DNA of 52,508 bases from assembly GCA_001789205.1 (NCBI GenBank), contig MFYT01000028.1, positions 8,575 to 61,082 on the forward strand, given 5' to 3'. Position numbers and translations under genes: made by a program. The stretch is from Candidatus Raymondbacteria bacterium RIFOXYA2_FULL_49_16 (lineage in GTDB: Bacteria > Fibrobacterota > OXYB2-FULL-49-7 > XYB2-FULL-49-35). Of this stretch, positions 8,018 through 17,109 are shown one piece after another. Under the pieces are notes generated by a model that was not told where the DNA came from, ran no database searches, and saw nothing but the letters and a program-made list of their open reading frames with translations. The first letter of the stretch is position 1; each line of letters starts with the position of its first letter.

Positions 8018-11000
8018 TTATCGGGAGATACTGCGCGCCAGATCCGTCATCGCGGCACTATAGGCGGCTTTCAGATAGGGGTTGACCACGGGAATGGCTT
8101 TCAGCTGGTCCACCAAAGGCAGGATTTCTTCCCGTGTGCGCGCGGCATCCAGGTCCTCAATCAACCGATAATATGACGACGCATTTTTTCCAAAATAGGG
8201 AGAAAAACTTAGCAGCCGGCTATAACTTTCATTGCTTAAGCACAAGCCGAAGAAAAACCGTTTCGCAATGTATATGCTGTCGGTCGCACGCGTCTCCCGT
8301 GTCTTTTCTTTAATCTCGGCGAGGACCGAAGGCTCTAGGTCGGGCGGTTCATCGGGGTTAAAAAACCGGATGCTGTCCGGAGTATTTTCCTCAATATACC
8401 GTTCATATTCCCGGTAAAAACCCGAATCAACAGGCGTGCCGTATCTTTGGAGCAAACCCGCGGACACGTATTTGTGGAGCGATTTCCCGTCGCGTGCACC
8501 CGTGTTTCTCTCATTACATTCACCCACGCAGGCGATTGTCACGTCCATTGTTTCGCTCTCAGGAATAGAATCGACCAAATCCGTTGTAAAAGCGGACAAC
8601 AGAAATTTCGAGGGCAGGCTGTCGTATTCCTGGCGCGGCAGTGTGAGCCGCAACACCGCGTTCCAGAGGCCGTAATTGGCCCTTTGCCGGGTGACAACGT
8701 CCTGGTTGTAGGGCCGTATAATATCGTCTGTTGTGCCGCTTTTAGCGAAATTGCTCAACGGTTCGGGAAACACGCTGTGCTCAAGATCAACGTTGTCCGA
8801 CGCAATATCGTATTTTCCAAGGTTGTCCGCGGGATTGGAAACCAACCGTTTGTGGAGCCCAAGCCGGATTGGCGCGATATTCCGCATGTCCACGAAAAGA
8901 TGCCGTTTTTCCACGTTGTGTGGAACAGCGATAGGCGATCCAGACATGACAATGTCCTTGATCACCAATCTGGGACACTGTTCCGGGTTAACAATGAGTT
9001 CGTTGCCATAGAGAACGTTGAAAAGGTGCATCTGCTGATACAGGGACAATTCCAGCGTGCCCAGCGCCACGGAATAATAATCAGAGGGAAAAGGAATTGT
9101 TCCCTGGCGATCGCGAATGGAATCAGCGTTGACGCCGGCAACGCCGGCAATGCGGGCGTATACCTGCGGTCCGGTGACCGACACCGGACGGTCTTGTCCG
9201 CTGAGCAGCACAGTATCGCCGATCCTCGCAAGCAGCGCAGCAATGGGATTGGACAAGGGGGATGAGCCTATAGCAGATCCACTGATCTCGGTATTAAGGC
9301 GGTAGATCATTTCAACGCACAGTATATTGTTTGATTCAGTCAGATGATTGAACAGATAATCATACCCTTCAAATCCCTTATTATGGTTGCTGACCGGATA
9401 CCCTCCTTTGGCAGAGGTATTCAGATATACCATGCCGGTCCTCCGGTCTTTTTCCGAAAGAAAGGTGCGCGCCCAGGTGAAGGGAGGCGTCACTTCCACG
9501 CTGTCAGTCTCCATGGAAAATGGGGTAAAATGTCCCATGTCATAATTCAGCGCGTATAGAATCGGCTTTGCGACGCTTGAACCATTTGGCGTCTTGTTCT
9601 TCAGTAGGGACGAGAGCCTGCTGCCAATGCCGTCACGCGAATAGTATGCAAGCAATTCGCCGGTGCGGGAATCTATGGTAGCATAGGCGAAATACTGGCC
9701 TGGAACATGCAGGGTATCGCGGCAATAGAAAAAAAGGGAGCGGCGATACGCGTTGCCACCCAGGCGCCTATAGCGGATATTGGTGACCAGCGTATCGCCC
9801 GCATGGAGCATGACTTTAAAACCGCTACCTGGTTCGGAAAACACAGAATCAGCGCCCATCACCTGCTTTTTGCGGAATATATCTGATGGGGGACGCGTGC
9901 GCACAACATCGCTTCCCTGGCTGCCAATGCGAACATCGGTATATATTGTCGTATCGCGGCCAAAACCCCTTTGCCGCACCAATCGCTCAAGCTGCCGTTG
10001 CAGCCGCATGTCGATGGTCAGCCGGATCTTCAGATTGCCTTTCCTGCGGATCATGGTGTTGGGCTGTGAGAAATCCATGTCATTGATTTCGTCGCCAGGT
10101 ACGCCATTCTGTTTGCATACGGTAAGCCAAAATTCGTTGGCCAGATCTATTAAAGGATCGTGCTCGGAAACAATGCGTACTGGTTTCAATATCTGCAGGG
10201 AATCCATCGCAGCTTTCAAGGAATCCTGCGTGCGCGTGTCCCACCCCATTGCAGGGGCGATCCGGGGAAGATCGATTTTCACCTGGGCGATGATCTTGCA
10301 CCGGATGTTCCTGTTCCATTTCACTAGGCGGGCAAGATACAGGCTTTCGCAGATATCAAGGTCGGCGGGGTTTTTCCCGAACAGCCCCTTGCTAATATCG
10401 TAATATCCGGTCATGCCGTATCCGGCGTTCACACAGTGGTTGAGGTATATCTGGAGCAATTCATCCTGTGTGCAATACATCTTCAGGGCCTGCGCGAGTT
10501 TGAGCTCCTGCATTTTCCGGCATACGCTTCGTTCCGCGTATACATACCCATTAGCATCAAAGGTGGAAAGCATATATTTGGCGACCTGCTGGTGGATGGT
10601 GCTGGTGCCGCGGGGCCGGTGGATTCTCAGATGCATGAGAGAACGGCCAAGTGACTGGAAAAACGCTCGCACGAACGATTTGTATTCATATGCGAGCGAA
10701 CGGTACCGGAAGTTCTTGTCTTCGGCATAGATGATCGTGTTGACCAGCACATCGTTGAACTCGTTAAGCCGTAATTGCGTCTGCGTGGTCTTTATCTGGG
10801 CCAGGGGAAAATCATGGCGGTCCGTAATAAGGATGAAATGCGGCACTTCACGTATGGTGTTCAGTTCCCGTACTGCGGAGAGCGACGGCATGGTACGGTC
10901 GATATGCCGAGAACCGGCTTGGAGTGCGGGTTCTTTGGGCACCAGGCTGTCGCTCGAATCATGATGTGTTATCTCACCCGTGACCTGAACCATCTTTTTT

Positions 11001-11224
11001 GCCAGGTTAATCTCGGACCATACATACCCGAAATGGCGGGATAGTTCGCCCCTTTTTTCCTTTTCAATGATAGTTTTGGCGGAGTGAATAATATACCATT
11101 GGCTGAACCACTCAAGGCCGTAATACCCGATGATCAGGGCCGCCAAAGCCGCAAGGCAGCCAATGCCCGCTTGTAATAGGTGTTTCTTAACAGATGGCGC
11201 TATAAAGTATCCCATGATATGCAT
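8018..11224 (-). CDS. Class A penicillin-binding protein (GT51 transglycosylase/transpeptidase), divergent
   Basis: At 1068 residues this is long for a class A PBP. A single N-terminal membrane anchor lies at about residues 17-38. The GT51 domain (about 160-330) has EDKNF with catalytic Glu168, RGTSTIHQQVAK, RKMQELKLAQALK and LLQIYLNH, all consistent with an active glycosyltransferase. The transpeptidase part keeps the serine motif SVAK (Ser550), an SNN motif and KSGTT in place of the usual KTGT. A C-terminal extension of about 200 residues has no recognised domain. I chose ATG 11224; ATG 11215 is equally possible, and neither has a clear Shine-Dalgarno. Longer frames read into hisD out of frame. 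It is the last gene of the amino-acid directon, 62 bp after hisD, so it may be co-transcribed. Substrate role: peptidoglycan polymerisation at the cytoplasmic membrane. Confidence 0.85.
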   Translation of the reverse strand: MHIMGYFIAPSVKKHLLQAGIGCLAALAALIIGYYGLEWFSQWYIIHSAKTIIEKEKRGELSRHFGYVWSEINLAKKMVQVTGEITHHDSSDSLVPKEPALQAGSRHIDRTMPSLSAVRELNTIREVPHFILITDRHDFPLAQIKTTQTQLRLNEFNDVLVNTIIYAEDKNFRYRSLAYEYKSFVRAFFQSLGRSLMHLRIHRPRGTSTIHQQVAKYMLSTFDANGYVYAERSVCRKMQELKLAQALKMYCTQDELLQIYLNHCVNAGYGMTGYYDISKGLFGKNPADLDICESLYLARLVKWNRNIRCKIIAQVKIDLPRIAPAMGWDTRTQDSLKAAMDSLQILKPVRIVSEHDPLIDLANEFWLTVCKQNGVPGDEINDMDFSQPNTMIRRKGNLKIRLTIDMRLQRQLERLVRQRGFGRDTTIYTDVRIGSQGSDVVRTRPPSDIFRKKQVMGADSVFSEPGSGFKVMLHAGDTLVTNIRYRRLGGNAYRRSLFFYCRDTLHVPGQYFAYATIDSRTGELLAYYSRDGIGSRLSSLLKNKTPNGSSVAKPILYALNYDMGHFTPFSMETDSVEVTPPFTWARTFLSEKDRRTGMVYLNTSAKGGYPVSNHNKGFEGYDYLFNHLTESNNILCVEMIYRLNTEISGSAIGSSPLSNPIAALLARIGDTVLLSGQDRPVSVTGPQVYARIAGVAGVNADSIRDRQGTIPFPSDYYSVALGTLELSLYQQMHLFNVLYGNELIVNPEQCPRLVIKDIVMSGSPIAVPHNVEKRHLFVDMRNIAPIRLGLHKRLVSNPADNLGKYDIASDNVDLEHSVFPEPLSNFAKSGTTDDIIRPYNQDVVTRQRANYGLWNAVLRLTLPRQEYDSLPSKFLLSAFTTDLVDSIPESETMDVTIACVGECNERNTGARDGKSLHKYVSAGLLQRYGTPVDSGFYREYERYIEENTPDSIRFFNPDEPPDLEPSVLAEIKEKTRETRATDSIYIAKRFFFGLCLSNESYSRLLSFSPYFGKNASSYYRLIEDLDAARTREEILPLVDQLKAIPVVNPYLKAAYSAAMTDLARSISR

Positions 11225-11286
11225 GCGACCAGAGACAATAATGCAGTAAAAAACGAACGGAAAGACGAATGACAGGAACGCTGCAC

Positions 11287-12561
11287 CTAGCCCATTCTCA
11301 CTCGCACTGACTCGGCATGGTATTGCATGCCCTCTTTTTCCGCCATGGCAATGATCTTGCTTCCAGATTTTTTCAATGCCCTGTCCGAGTACTTGATGAC
11401 ACTCTGGCGTTTGACAAAATTGTACACACCCAGCGGCGAATAGAAGCGTGCAGTGCCGTTGGTAGGCAGCACATGGCTTGGCCCGGCAAAATAATCGCCA
11501 ATGGATTCGCAGGTGGCGTATCCGAGAAAGATTGCACCCGCGTGCCTGATTTGCTTCAGCGCAATTTCCGGCTGCTTCACCATGAGTTCTAGGTGCTCGG
11601 GGGCAATGGTATTTGCCACTGCACAGCATTCGGCAATATCCTTGAGGACACAGATAAGGCCATAGTTGTTGAGCACCCTGGTAATAACCGGATTACCAGA
11701 GGCTAATGTGTTGATTTCTTTCTGCACTGCCTTTGCCAATTTCATGCTCGGGGTCAGCAATACCGACGATTCGAGGCCTGTACCATGTTCGGCCTGCGAC
11801 AGGAGGTCGCGCGCCACATACGCGGCCGGCGCACCCGCATCGGCAATGACACAGACTTCACTGGGGCCAGCGATCATATCGATATCAACAATACCATAGA
11901 GTTGCTTCTTGGCCAGTGACACGTAGATATTTCCCGGTCCCACAATTTTATCGACCTTGGGAATGGAGCACGTGCCAAACGCAAAGGCCGCAATGGCCTG
12001 CGCACCGCCAATACGATAGACCTCGGTGACCCTCAGGGCCATAAGCGCATAGGCAATGGCCGGATCAAGCCCGCCCGAGACCGGCGGCGTGGCAACTAAA
12101 ATACGCCGAACACCCGCGATCTGCGCGGGAATAACGGTCATAAGAACAGTTGAAAAAAGCGGCGCCGAACCCGCGGGAATATAGATGGCAACGCTGTCCA
12201 CAGGCAGGACCCGCTGGCCAAGGACTACGCCGTCACCCATGTGCGCGGAAAAGCCGGCCTGCCGCTGGAGCAGATGATAGCGCTTGATATTGCGAATGGC
12301 CGCATTGATGGCGACCCTGATCCTGGGTTCGCACAGCATTGCGCGCGCTTTTAGGCCGGGAAAGGGCAGTCTGACCGTGCGGCCGTTTATGACTGTCCGG
12401 TCAAACTTCTTTGTGAGTCTGAAAAGCGCCTGGTCACCCTCCTCACACAGGGCGGCAATGATCGCGGCAACGGCCTTTTCCTGCTTCTCAAACCGAAGAT
12501 TTCCGCGCCCAAGTATTTTCGCCAGGGCCGCTGATCCCGTTCCTTTGGCAATTCTGATCAT
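11287..12561 (-). CDS. hisD: Histidinol dehydrogenase
   Basis: This 424-residue, full-length HisD catalyses the two NAD-dependent oxidations of histidinol to histidine, the last step of the pathway. Family signatures are DSVAIYIPAGSAPLFSTVLM, RIGGAQAIAAFAFGT, KIVGPGNIYVSLAK, the IDMIAGPSEV segment, LLSQAEHGTG and TIAPEHLEL with the catalytic Glu-His pair. The ATG at 12561 overlaps the cimA stop as ATGA, so translation is probably coupled to cimA. No other his gene is in the window, so hisD sits apart from the rest of its pathway inside a branched-chain operon. The conserved motifs are intact. Confidence 0.96.
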   Translation of the reverse strand: MIRIAKGTGSAALAKILGRGNLRFEKQEKAVAAIIAALCEEGDQALFRLTKKFDRTVINGRTVRLPFPGLKARAMLCEPRIRVAINAAIRNIKRYHLLQRQAGFSAHMGDGVVLGQRVLPVDSVAIYIPAGSAPLFSTVLMTVIPAQIAGVRRILVATPPVSGGLDPAIAYALMALRVTEVYRIGGAQAIAAFAFGTCSIPKVDKIVGPGNIYVSLAKKQLYGIVDIDMIAGPSEVCVIADAGAPAAYVARDLLSQAEHGTGLESSVLLTPSMKLAKAVQKEINTLASGNPVITRVLNNYGLICVLKDIAECCAVANTIAPEHLELMVKQPEIALKQIRHAGAIFLGYATCESIGDYFAGPSHVLPTNGTARFYSPLGVYNFVKRQSVIKYSDRALKKSGSKIIAMAEKEGMQYHAESVRVRMG

Positions 12562-14156
12562 TGAAATAATTTCATCTCCTTTGCGATTTTATACTCCAAC
12601 GAGTCGATGAGCGCGATCCACGACGCCTCGATGATATTGGACGAAACGCCTATGGTGCCCCAATACTCGCCGCCATCGGTCGAGGTGATGAGCACGCGCA
12701 CTTTGGCATTCGTACCATCACGTCCGTCGAGCACGCGCACCTTGTAATCAACCAGGCGCACCTGGGTAAGCTCCGGATAAAAGGTACTCAGGGCCTTGCG
12801 CAGGGCATGGTCAAGCGCCGATACCGGTCCATTGCCATCGGCCGCCGTGTGTTCGATACGTTCGCCCGCCTCCACTTTAACCGTGGCCTCGCTAAACAGT
12901 TTACCTTCGGTAAGTTCCTCGGTGATGCGGCACCCTAAAAACCGGAACTTGTCCGTAAAAAGGCCTAGTTCCCTCAGCATGAGCAACTTAAAAGACCCTT
13001 CCGCCGCCTCAAACTGGTACCCCTGGTGTTCCATGTCCTTGACACGGCTCAGCAGCCGCGCCACTGCCGGGTCTTTTTTCGAGACATCCGGTTTAAGCCT
13101 CTGGAGCTTCTCGACTACCGCCGATCCTCCGGACTGGTCTGAAAGAATATAAAGCCGGGTTGCGCCCACGAGATCCGGATTGACATGTTCAAACGACCGC
13201 GCTACCTTCATGACCCCGTCGATGTGCGCGCCGCCCTTGTGGGAAAAAGCGGCATCGCCCACATAGGGCTGCCGCTGGTCGTGGGCGATATTGGCCATCT
13301 CGGAGATAAAGACAGCCACGTCGTGAAGCTTTTTGAGCTGTTCGCCGGACACTACATTGAGGCCCATCTTTATCTTGAGATTGGGGATGATTGTCGAGAG
13401 ATTGGCATTGCCGCACCGCTCACCGAATCCGTTCATGACGCCCTGTATCTGCACCGCTCCCAGCGACGCGGCAATCATGGTATTTGCCTCGGCGCAGCCC
13501 GAATCATTGTGGGTGTGCACGCCCAGGGGCGTTTGCACCCGCTGCTGCACCGCTTCGAAGATTTTCTGAAAATCCATGGGAAGGCAGCCGCCATTGGTGT
13601 CGCAGAGGACAATGCAGTTTGCACCGCCCTTTTCCGCGGCCAAAAGCGTCTTGATCGCGTAATCGGGATTGTTCTTGTACCCGTCGAAGAAGTGTTCGGC
13701 GTCATAGATCACCTCTTCGCACTGCGTCTTGAGATAGGTCACGGTCTCGGAGATCATGCGAAGGTTCTCCTCAAGAGTGGTCTTGATGACTTCGAGCACA
13801 TGCAGGTCCCAACTTTTGCCGAAGATAGTGATGACCGGCGCCTTGCTTTCGACCAGGGCCTTGACAATGGCGTCGTCTTCGGGTTTTGCGCCCGGACGGC
13901 AAGTTGAACCAAAAGCCGCTATCCGGCTGTTCACCAGCTTTTCTTCGCGGATCTGCTCGAAAAACTTCACGTCAGTGGGACTGGTGGGGTTTGGCCACCC
14001 GCCTTCAATGTAGTGGACGCCCAATTCATCAAGTTTTCGAGCGATCTGGAGCTTGTCTGTAAGAGAGAGGGAGATACCACTGGCTTGATTGCCATCGCGC
14101 AGCGTTGTGTCGTATAGCGCGGGCGCAGCACCCAGCGAAAGTCGTGATTGTTGCAT
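12558..14156 (-). CDS. cimA: (R)-citramalate synthase
   Basis: This 532-residue protein condenses pyruvate and acetyl-CoA into citramalate, the threonine-independent entry to isoleucine. The N-terminal HMGL-like TIM barrel shows ALYDTTLRDGNQASGISLS, the metal-binding GVHTHNDSGCAEAN and NGFGERCGNANL. The C-terminal LeuA-type allosteric domain (about 390-532) probably senses isoleucine. The sequence pattern (YIEGGWPNPTSPTDVKFF, AFGSTCRPG) and length fit the CimA group of geobacteria and other anaerobes better than LeuA. The start at 14156 follows AAGGAA. It lies 13 bp after leuB and is coupled to hisD. Its products feed LeuC/LeuD and LeuB encoded just upstream in the same operon. Confidence 0.93.
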   Translation of the reverse strand: MQQSRLSLGAAPALYDTTLRDGNQASGISLSLTDKLQIARKLDELGVHYIEGGWPNPTSPTDVKFFEQIREEKLVNSRIAAFGSTCRPGAKPEDDAIVKALVESKAPVITIFGKSWDLHVLEVIKTTLEENLRMISETVTYLKTQCEEVIYDAEHFFDGYKNNPDYAIKTLLAAEKGGANCIVLCDTNGGCLPMDFQKIFEAVQQRVQTPLGVHTHNDSGCAEANTMIAASLGAVQIQGVMNGFGERCGNANLSTIIPNLKIKMGLNVVSGEQLKKLHDVAVFISEMANIAHDQRQPYVGDAAFSHKGGAHIDGVMKVARSFEHVNPDLVGATRLYILSDQSGGSAVVEKLQRLKPDVSKKDPAVARLLSRVKDMEHQGYQFEAAEGSFKLLMLRELGLFTDKFRFLGCRITEELTEGKLFSEATVKVEAGERIEHTAADGNGPVSALDHALRKALSTFYPELTQVRLVDYKVRVLDGRDGTNAKVRVLITSTDGGEYWGTIGVSSNIIEASWIALIDSLEYKIAKEMKLFQ

Positions 14157-14169
14157 GAGGTTCCTTTTC

Positions 14170-15231
14170 TTATTTTACGAGCGAGGCCACAAAATCACCG
14201 ACCTCAGACGTGGACATACCCATCCGGCCCGCGGCCAGACTCTTTATCCGGCCCGAGGCCAGGACGTCGCTTACGGCCTTGTCTATGGCGCGCGCCGCCT
14301 TTTCCTCACCCAGCGAATCGAGCATCATGCCCGCGGCGCTTATGGCCGCAAGCGGGTTTATTACGTTCTTGCCCGTATATTTGGGGGCGCTTCCGCCCAT
14401 GGGCTCAAACATCGAAACGCCTTCGGGATTGATATTGCCGCCCGCGGCAATGCCTAGCCCTCCCTGGATAATCGCGGCAAGGTCGGTAATAATGTCGCCG
14501 AAAAGGTTTTCGGTGACAATCACATCATACCATTCAGGCTGTTTGACAAACCACATGGTGCATGCGTCGACATGATTGTAGTCCTGCTTGATGTCGGGAT
14601 AGTTCGCGTCGCCCATCTCCTTGTGCACGCGCACCCAAAGGTCGCCGCAATGGGTAAGCACGTTGCATTTGTGCACAAGGGTGAGCATTTTCTTCGCGCT
14701 GTTGCGCTTGCGTGTAAGTTCGTAGGCGTACTTCATGCAGCGTTCGACCACAGGACGGCCATAGACCATGACCTGCGTGGCGATTTCCATGGGTGTGCCT
14801 TTCTGGACCACACCGCCTAGACCCGTGTAAATACCGCCGGTATTCTCGCGCACAACGACAAAATCGATGTCCTTTGGGCCTTTGTCCTTGAGTGGCGTTT
14901 CCACACCCGGATAAAGTTTCACAGGCCTGAGGTTAATATATTGGTCAAGGGCAAAACGCATTTTAAGAAGAATGCCGACTTCCAGTATGCCGGGTTTCAC
15001 GTCCGGATGGCCGATAGCGCCAAGATAAATAGTATCAAATTTTTTAATGTCCTCTATGGCCGCATCGGGCAGGGTCTCCCCTGTCTTCATGTACCGTTCG
15101 CCGCCGAAGTCGAAATTGACGGTCTCGTATTTGAAGCCGTATACTTTGGCCGCCGCATTCATGACTTTGAGACCTTCGTTGACGACTTCCGGACCGGTCC
15201 CGTCTCCGGGGAGTACTGCGATCTTGTGCAT
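14170..15231 (-). CDS. leuB: 3-isopropylmalate dehydrogenase
   Basis: This 353-residue enzyme oxidatively decarboxylates 3-isopropylmalate (leucine) and, in a citramalate pathway, 3-methylmalate (isoleucine). Family features are the N-terminal IAVLPGDGTGPEVV, VVRENTGGIYTG in the active site, the CDACTMWFV-like substrate region, and the NAD-binding EPMGGSAPKYTGKNVINPLA. The start at 15231 follows AGGAGA. It lies between leuD and cimA with short spacers. A broad substrate range is plausible because the operon pairs it with CimA and no LeuA, but that is inference. Confidence 0.95.
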   Translation of the reverse strand: MHKIAVLPGDGTGPEVVNEGLKVMNAAAKVYGFKYETVNFDFGGERYMKTGETLPDAAIEDIKKFDTIYLGAIGHPDVKPGILEVGILLKMRFALDQYINLRPVKLYPGVETPLKDKGPKDIDFVVVRENTGGIYTGLGGVVQKGTPMEIATQVMVYGRPVVERCMKYAYELTRKRNSAKKMLTLVHKCNVLTHCGDLWVRVHKEMGDANYPDIKQDYNHVDACTMWFVKQPEWYDVIVTENLFGDIITDLAAIIQGGLGIAAGGNINPEGVSMFEPMGGSAPKYTGKNVINPLAAISAAGMMLDSLGEEKAARAIDKAVSDVLASGRIKSLAAGRMGMSTSEVGDFVASLVK

Positions 15232-15277
15232 TGTGTGTTTCTCCTGTTGGTGCGGTCAGTAAACCGCCCTGTATAAG

Positions 15278-15799
15278 TTAATATCTCTTATCGGCGAACT
15301 CGACCCATCCTCCGGCTTCAACGAGCGAAGCGTCAAAGGGCGAAAGGAAAAAAGTTATTTCTTTTCGGCCATGCGAACTTGTGACGGTAATTCTCCTGGC
15401 GCTAAAATCAATGTCCATTACCGCATCATCCGCTTTCAGCGCGAAAACCCCTTCTATGTCTTCTTTTTTCAATTCAATGGCCAGCAGCCCGCAGTTGAAC
15501 ATGTTCTGCCTGAAAATACGGGCATAGCTCTCCGCAATGACCGCGGTTATGCCGTTGACCTCAAGGACCCACGGCGCATGTTCCCTGCTCGATCCGCACC
15601 CGAAATTCGCCCGGGTAATAATGACGCTTTTTCCCGCGCAATCAGCGGGCCCTGAAAAGCTGGGCAATTTCAGGTCTTCGAGAATATGGGGCTTCAACGC
15701 CTCCTTTGAGACCTCGGTCAGATATTTTGCTGGAATAATTTCATCCGTATTAATATCCGATCTGTCGAGAAACAACACACGTCCTGAAAAATTCTTCAT
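15278..15799 (-). CDS. leuD: 3-isopropylmalate dehydratase small subunit
   Basis: This 173-residue swivel-domain subunit forms the heterodimeric isomerase with LeuC that interconverts 2- and 3-isopropylmalate, and the citramalate equivalents. Visible motifs are DINTDEIIPAKYL near the N-terminus and the substrate-loop NFGCGSSREHAPW, followed by VIAESYARIFRQNMFNCGLL. The ATG at 15799, preceded by AAAGG, starts the conserved MKNFSGRV segment; the longer upstream frame only overlaps leuC out of frame. The gene follows leuC by 11 bp. Confidence 0.96.
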   Translation of the reverse strand: MKNFSGRVLFLDRSDINTDEIIPAKYLTEVSKEALKPHILEDLKLPSFSGPADCAGKSVIITRANFGCGSSREHAPWVLEVNGITAVIAESYARIFRQNMFNCGLLAIELKKEDIEGVFALKADDAVMDIDFSARRITVTSSHGRKEITFFLSPFDASLVEAGGWVEFADKRY

Positions 15800-15810
15800 A
15801 TATACCTTTC

Positions 15811-17094
15811 TTACAGATATTTCCTGGGATCGGTGATGACACCCGTAATGGCGGTCGCGGCCGCTGTTGCCGGACTCATGAGATGCACCATGCCTCCCTT
15901 GCCCATGCGTCCGAAAAAATTCCTGTTTGTTGTGCTCGCGCATACTTCGCCCGATGCGAGCACCCCGTTGCTCATGCCCAAACAGGCGCCGCACGTGGGA
16001 TTGGTGACGCACATTCCCGCTTTCATGAACGTATCGATATAGCCGCGCTTGAGCGCTGCCGCGAATACCGCAGGAGTGGCAGGTGACACAATACCCCGTA
16101 CTGTGGGAGCTATTTTTTTCCCTTTCAGCATTTTCGCGGCAATGGCCAGATCTTCGAGCCTGCCGTTTGTGCACGATCCCAGGTATACCTGATCGACTCG
16201 TGTTCCTTTAACCGCGCTCACCTCTTTGCTTTCGTCGGGCTTGTACCCGACCGTTACCCGAGGAGCCGATTTCGATACGTTGATGTCTAAGACTCGGACA
16301 TATTCGGCATCAGGATCTGAGTGCCATTTTTTAAAGGCCTGTACTGCAGCACCGGTGCTCGCATACTGTTTTTTTATAAAAGGCCAGAGATATTTTACCG
16401 TGACCAGATCGGGCATGCAAATCCCGCTGGTGCCGCCAGCCTCAATTGCCATATTGCACAGAGTCATGCGTGAATCCATGGTCATGGCCGCTACCACGGG
16501 TCCATGGAACTCAATGACGCAGTCCGTGGCCCCCTTGACCGTCAGTTTGTTTATAACTTCAAGGATAAGATCCTTTGCATAGACGCCTTTTCCCGGCTTG
16601 CCCGTAAGATTGACTCTGATTGTCTGAGGCTTTCGGAATGCACACACGCCTTTGAGTATGCCCACTTCGAGGTCAGTAGTGCCCACGCCAGCGGCAAACG
16701 CCCCAAAGGCGCCATGCGTGCAGGTATGTGAATCGCCCATGATGATCGTATATCCCGGACGCACAAAGCCCTTTTCAGGAAACAGGGCATGACAGACGCC
16801 GTTGCTGCCCACATCGAAGAAGTCCTTGATCTTGTGGCGGCGCGCCCAGTCGCGCATTATTTTTCCCTGCTCGGCTGTTTTGCTGTCCTTTGCCGGCGTT
16901 ACGTGGTCTATAACCGCCTTTATCCGGTTCCGGTCAAACACCCGGTCTTTACCGCGCCTGACAAGGTCGTTTATGGCAATGGGCGTGGTGATCTCGTGAC
17001 AGAATACCGCGTCCAGTTTCAGCACATAGGTCCCCGTAAATGGTTCATCCGTGCAATGCGCGTCGAATATTTTCTCAGTTATCGTCTTTCCCAT
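15811..17094 (-). CDS. leuC: 3-isopropylmalate dehydratase large subunit
   Basis: This 427-residue aconitase-family subunit carries the 4Fe-4S cluster. Its cysteines are visible in LGSCTNGR (near residue 307) and in NPTCGACLG (near 367 and 370). IIMGDSHTCTHGAFGAFAAGVGTTDLE is the substrate-binding region. The length matches the shorter anaerobe/archaeal LeuC type (about 420 aa) rather than the 470-residue enterobacterial form. A strong Shine-Dalgarno (AAGGAGAGG) precedes ATG 17094. It partners LeuD, encoded immediately downstream, and serves leucine and probably citramalate-route isoleucine synthesis. Confidence 0.96.
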   Translation of the reverse strand: MGKTITEKIFDAHCTDEPFTGTYVLKLDAVFCHEITTPIAINDLVRRGKDRVFDRNRIKAVIDHVTPAKDSKTAEQGKIMRDWARRHKIKDFFDVGSNGVCHALFPEKGFVRPGYTIIMGDSHTCTHGAFGAFAAGVGTTDLEVGILKGVCAFRKPQTIRVNLTGKPGKGVYAKDLILEVINKLTVKGATDCVIEFHGPVVAAMTMDSRMTLCNMAIEAGGTSGICMPDLVTVKYLWPFIKKQYASTGAAVQAFKKWHSDPDAEYVRVLDINVSKSAPRVTVGYKPDESKEVSAVKGTRVDQVYLGSCTNGRLEDLAIAAKMLKGKKIAPTVRGIVSPATPAVFAAALKRGYIDTFMKAGMCVTNPTCGACLGMSNGVLASGEVCASTTNRNFFGRMGKGGMVHLMSPATAAATAITGVITDPRKYL

Positions 17095-17109
17095 AAATAC
17101 GTCCTCTCC

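Noticed and set aside
11225-11629. N-terminal extension of the penicillin-binding protein to 11629
   Set aside because: This stretch is hisD read out of frame and Cys/Arg/His-rich; the membrane anchor starts after ATG 11224.
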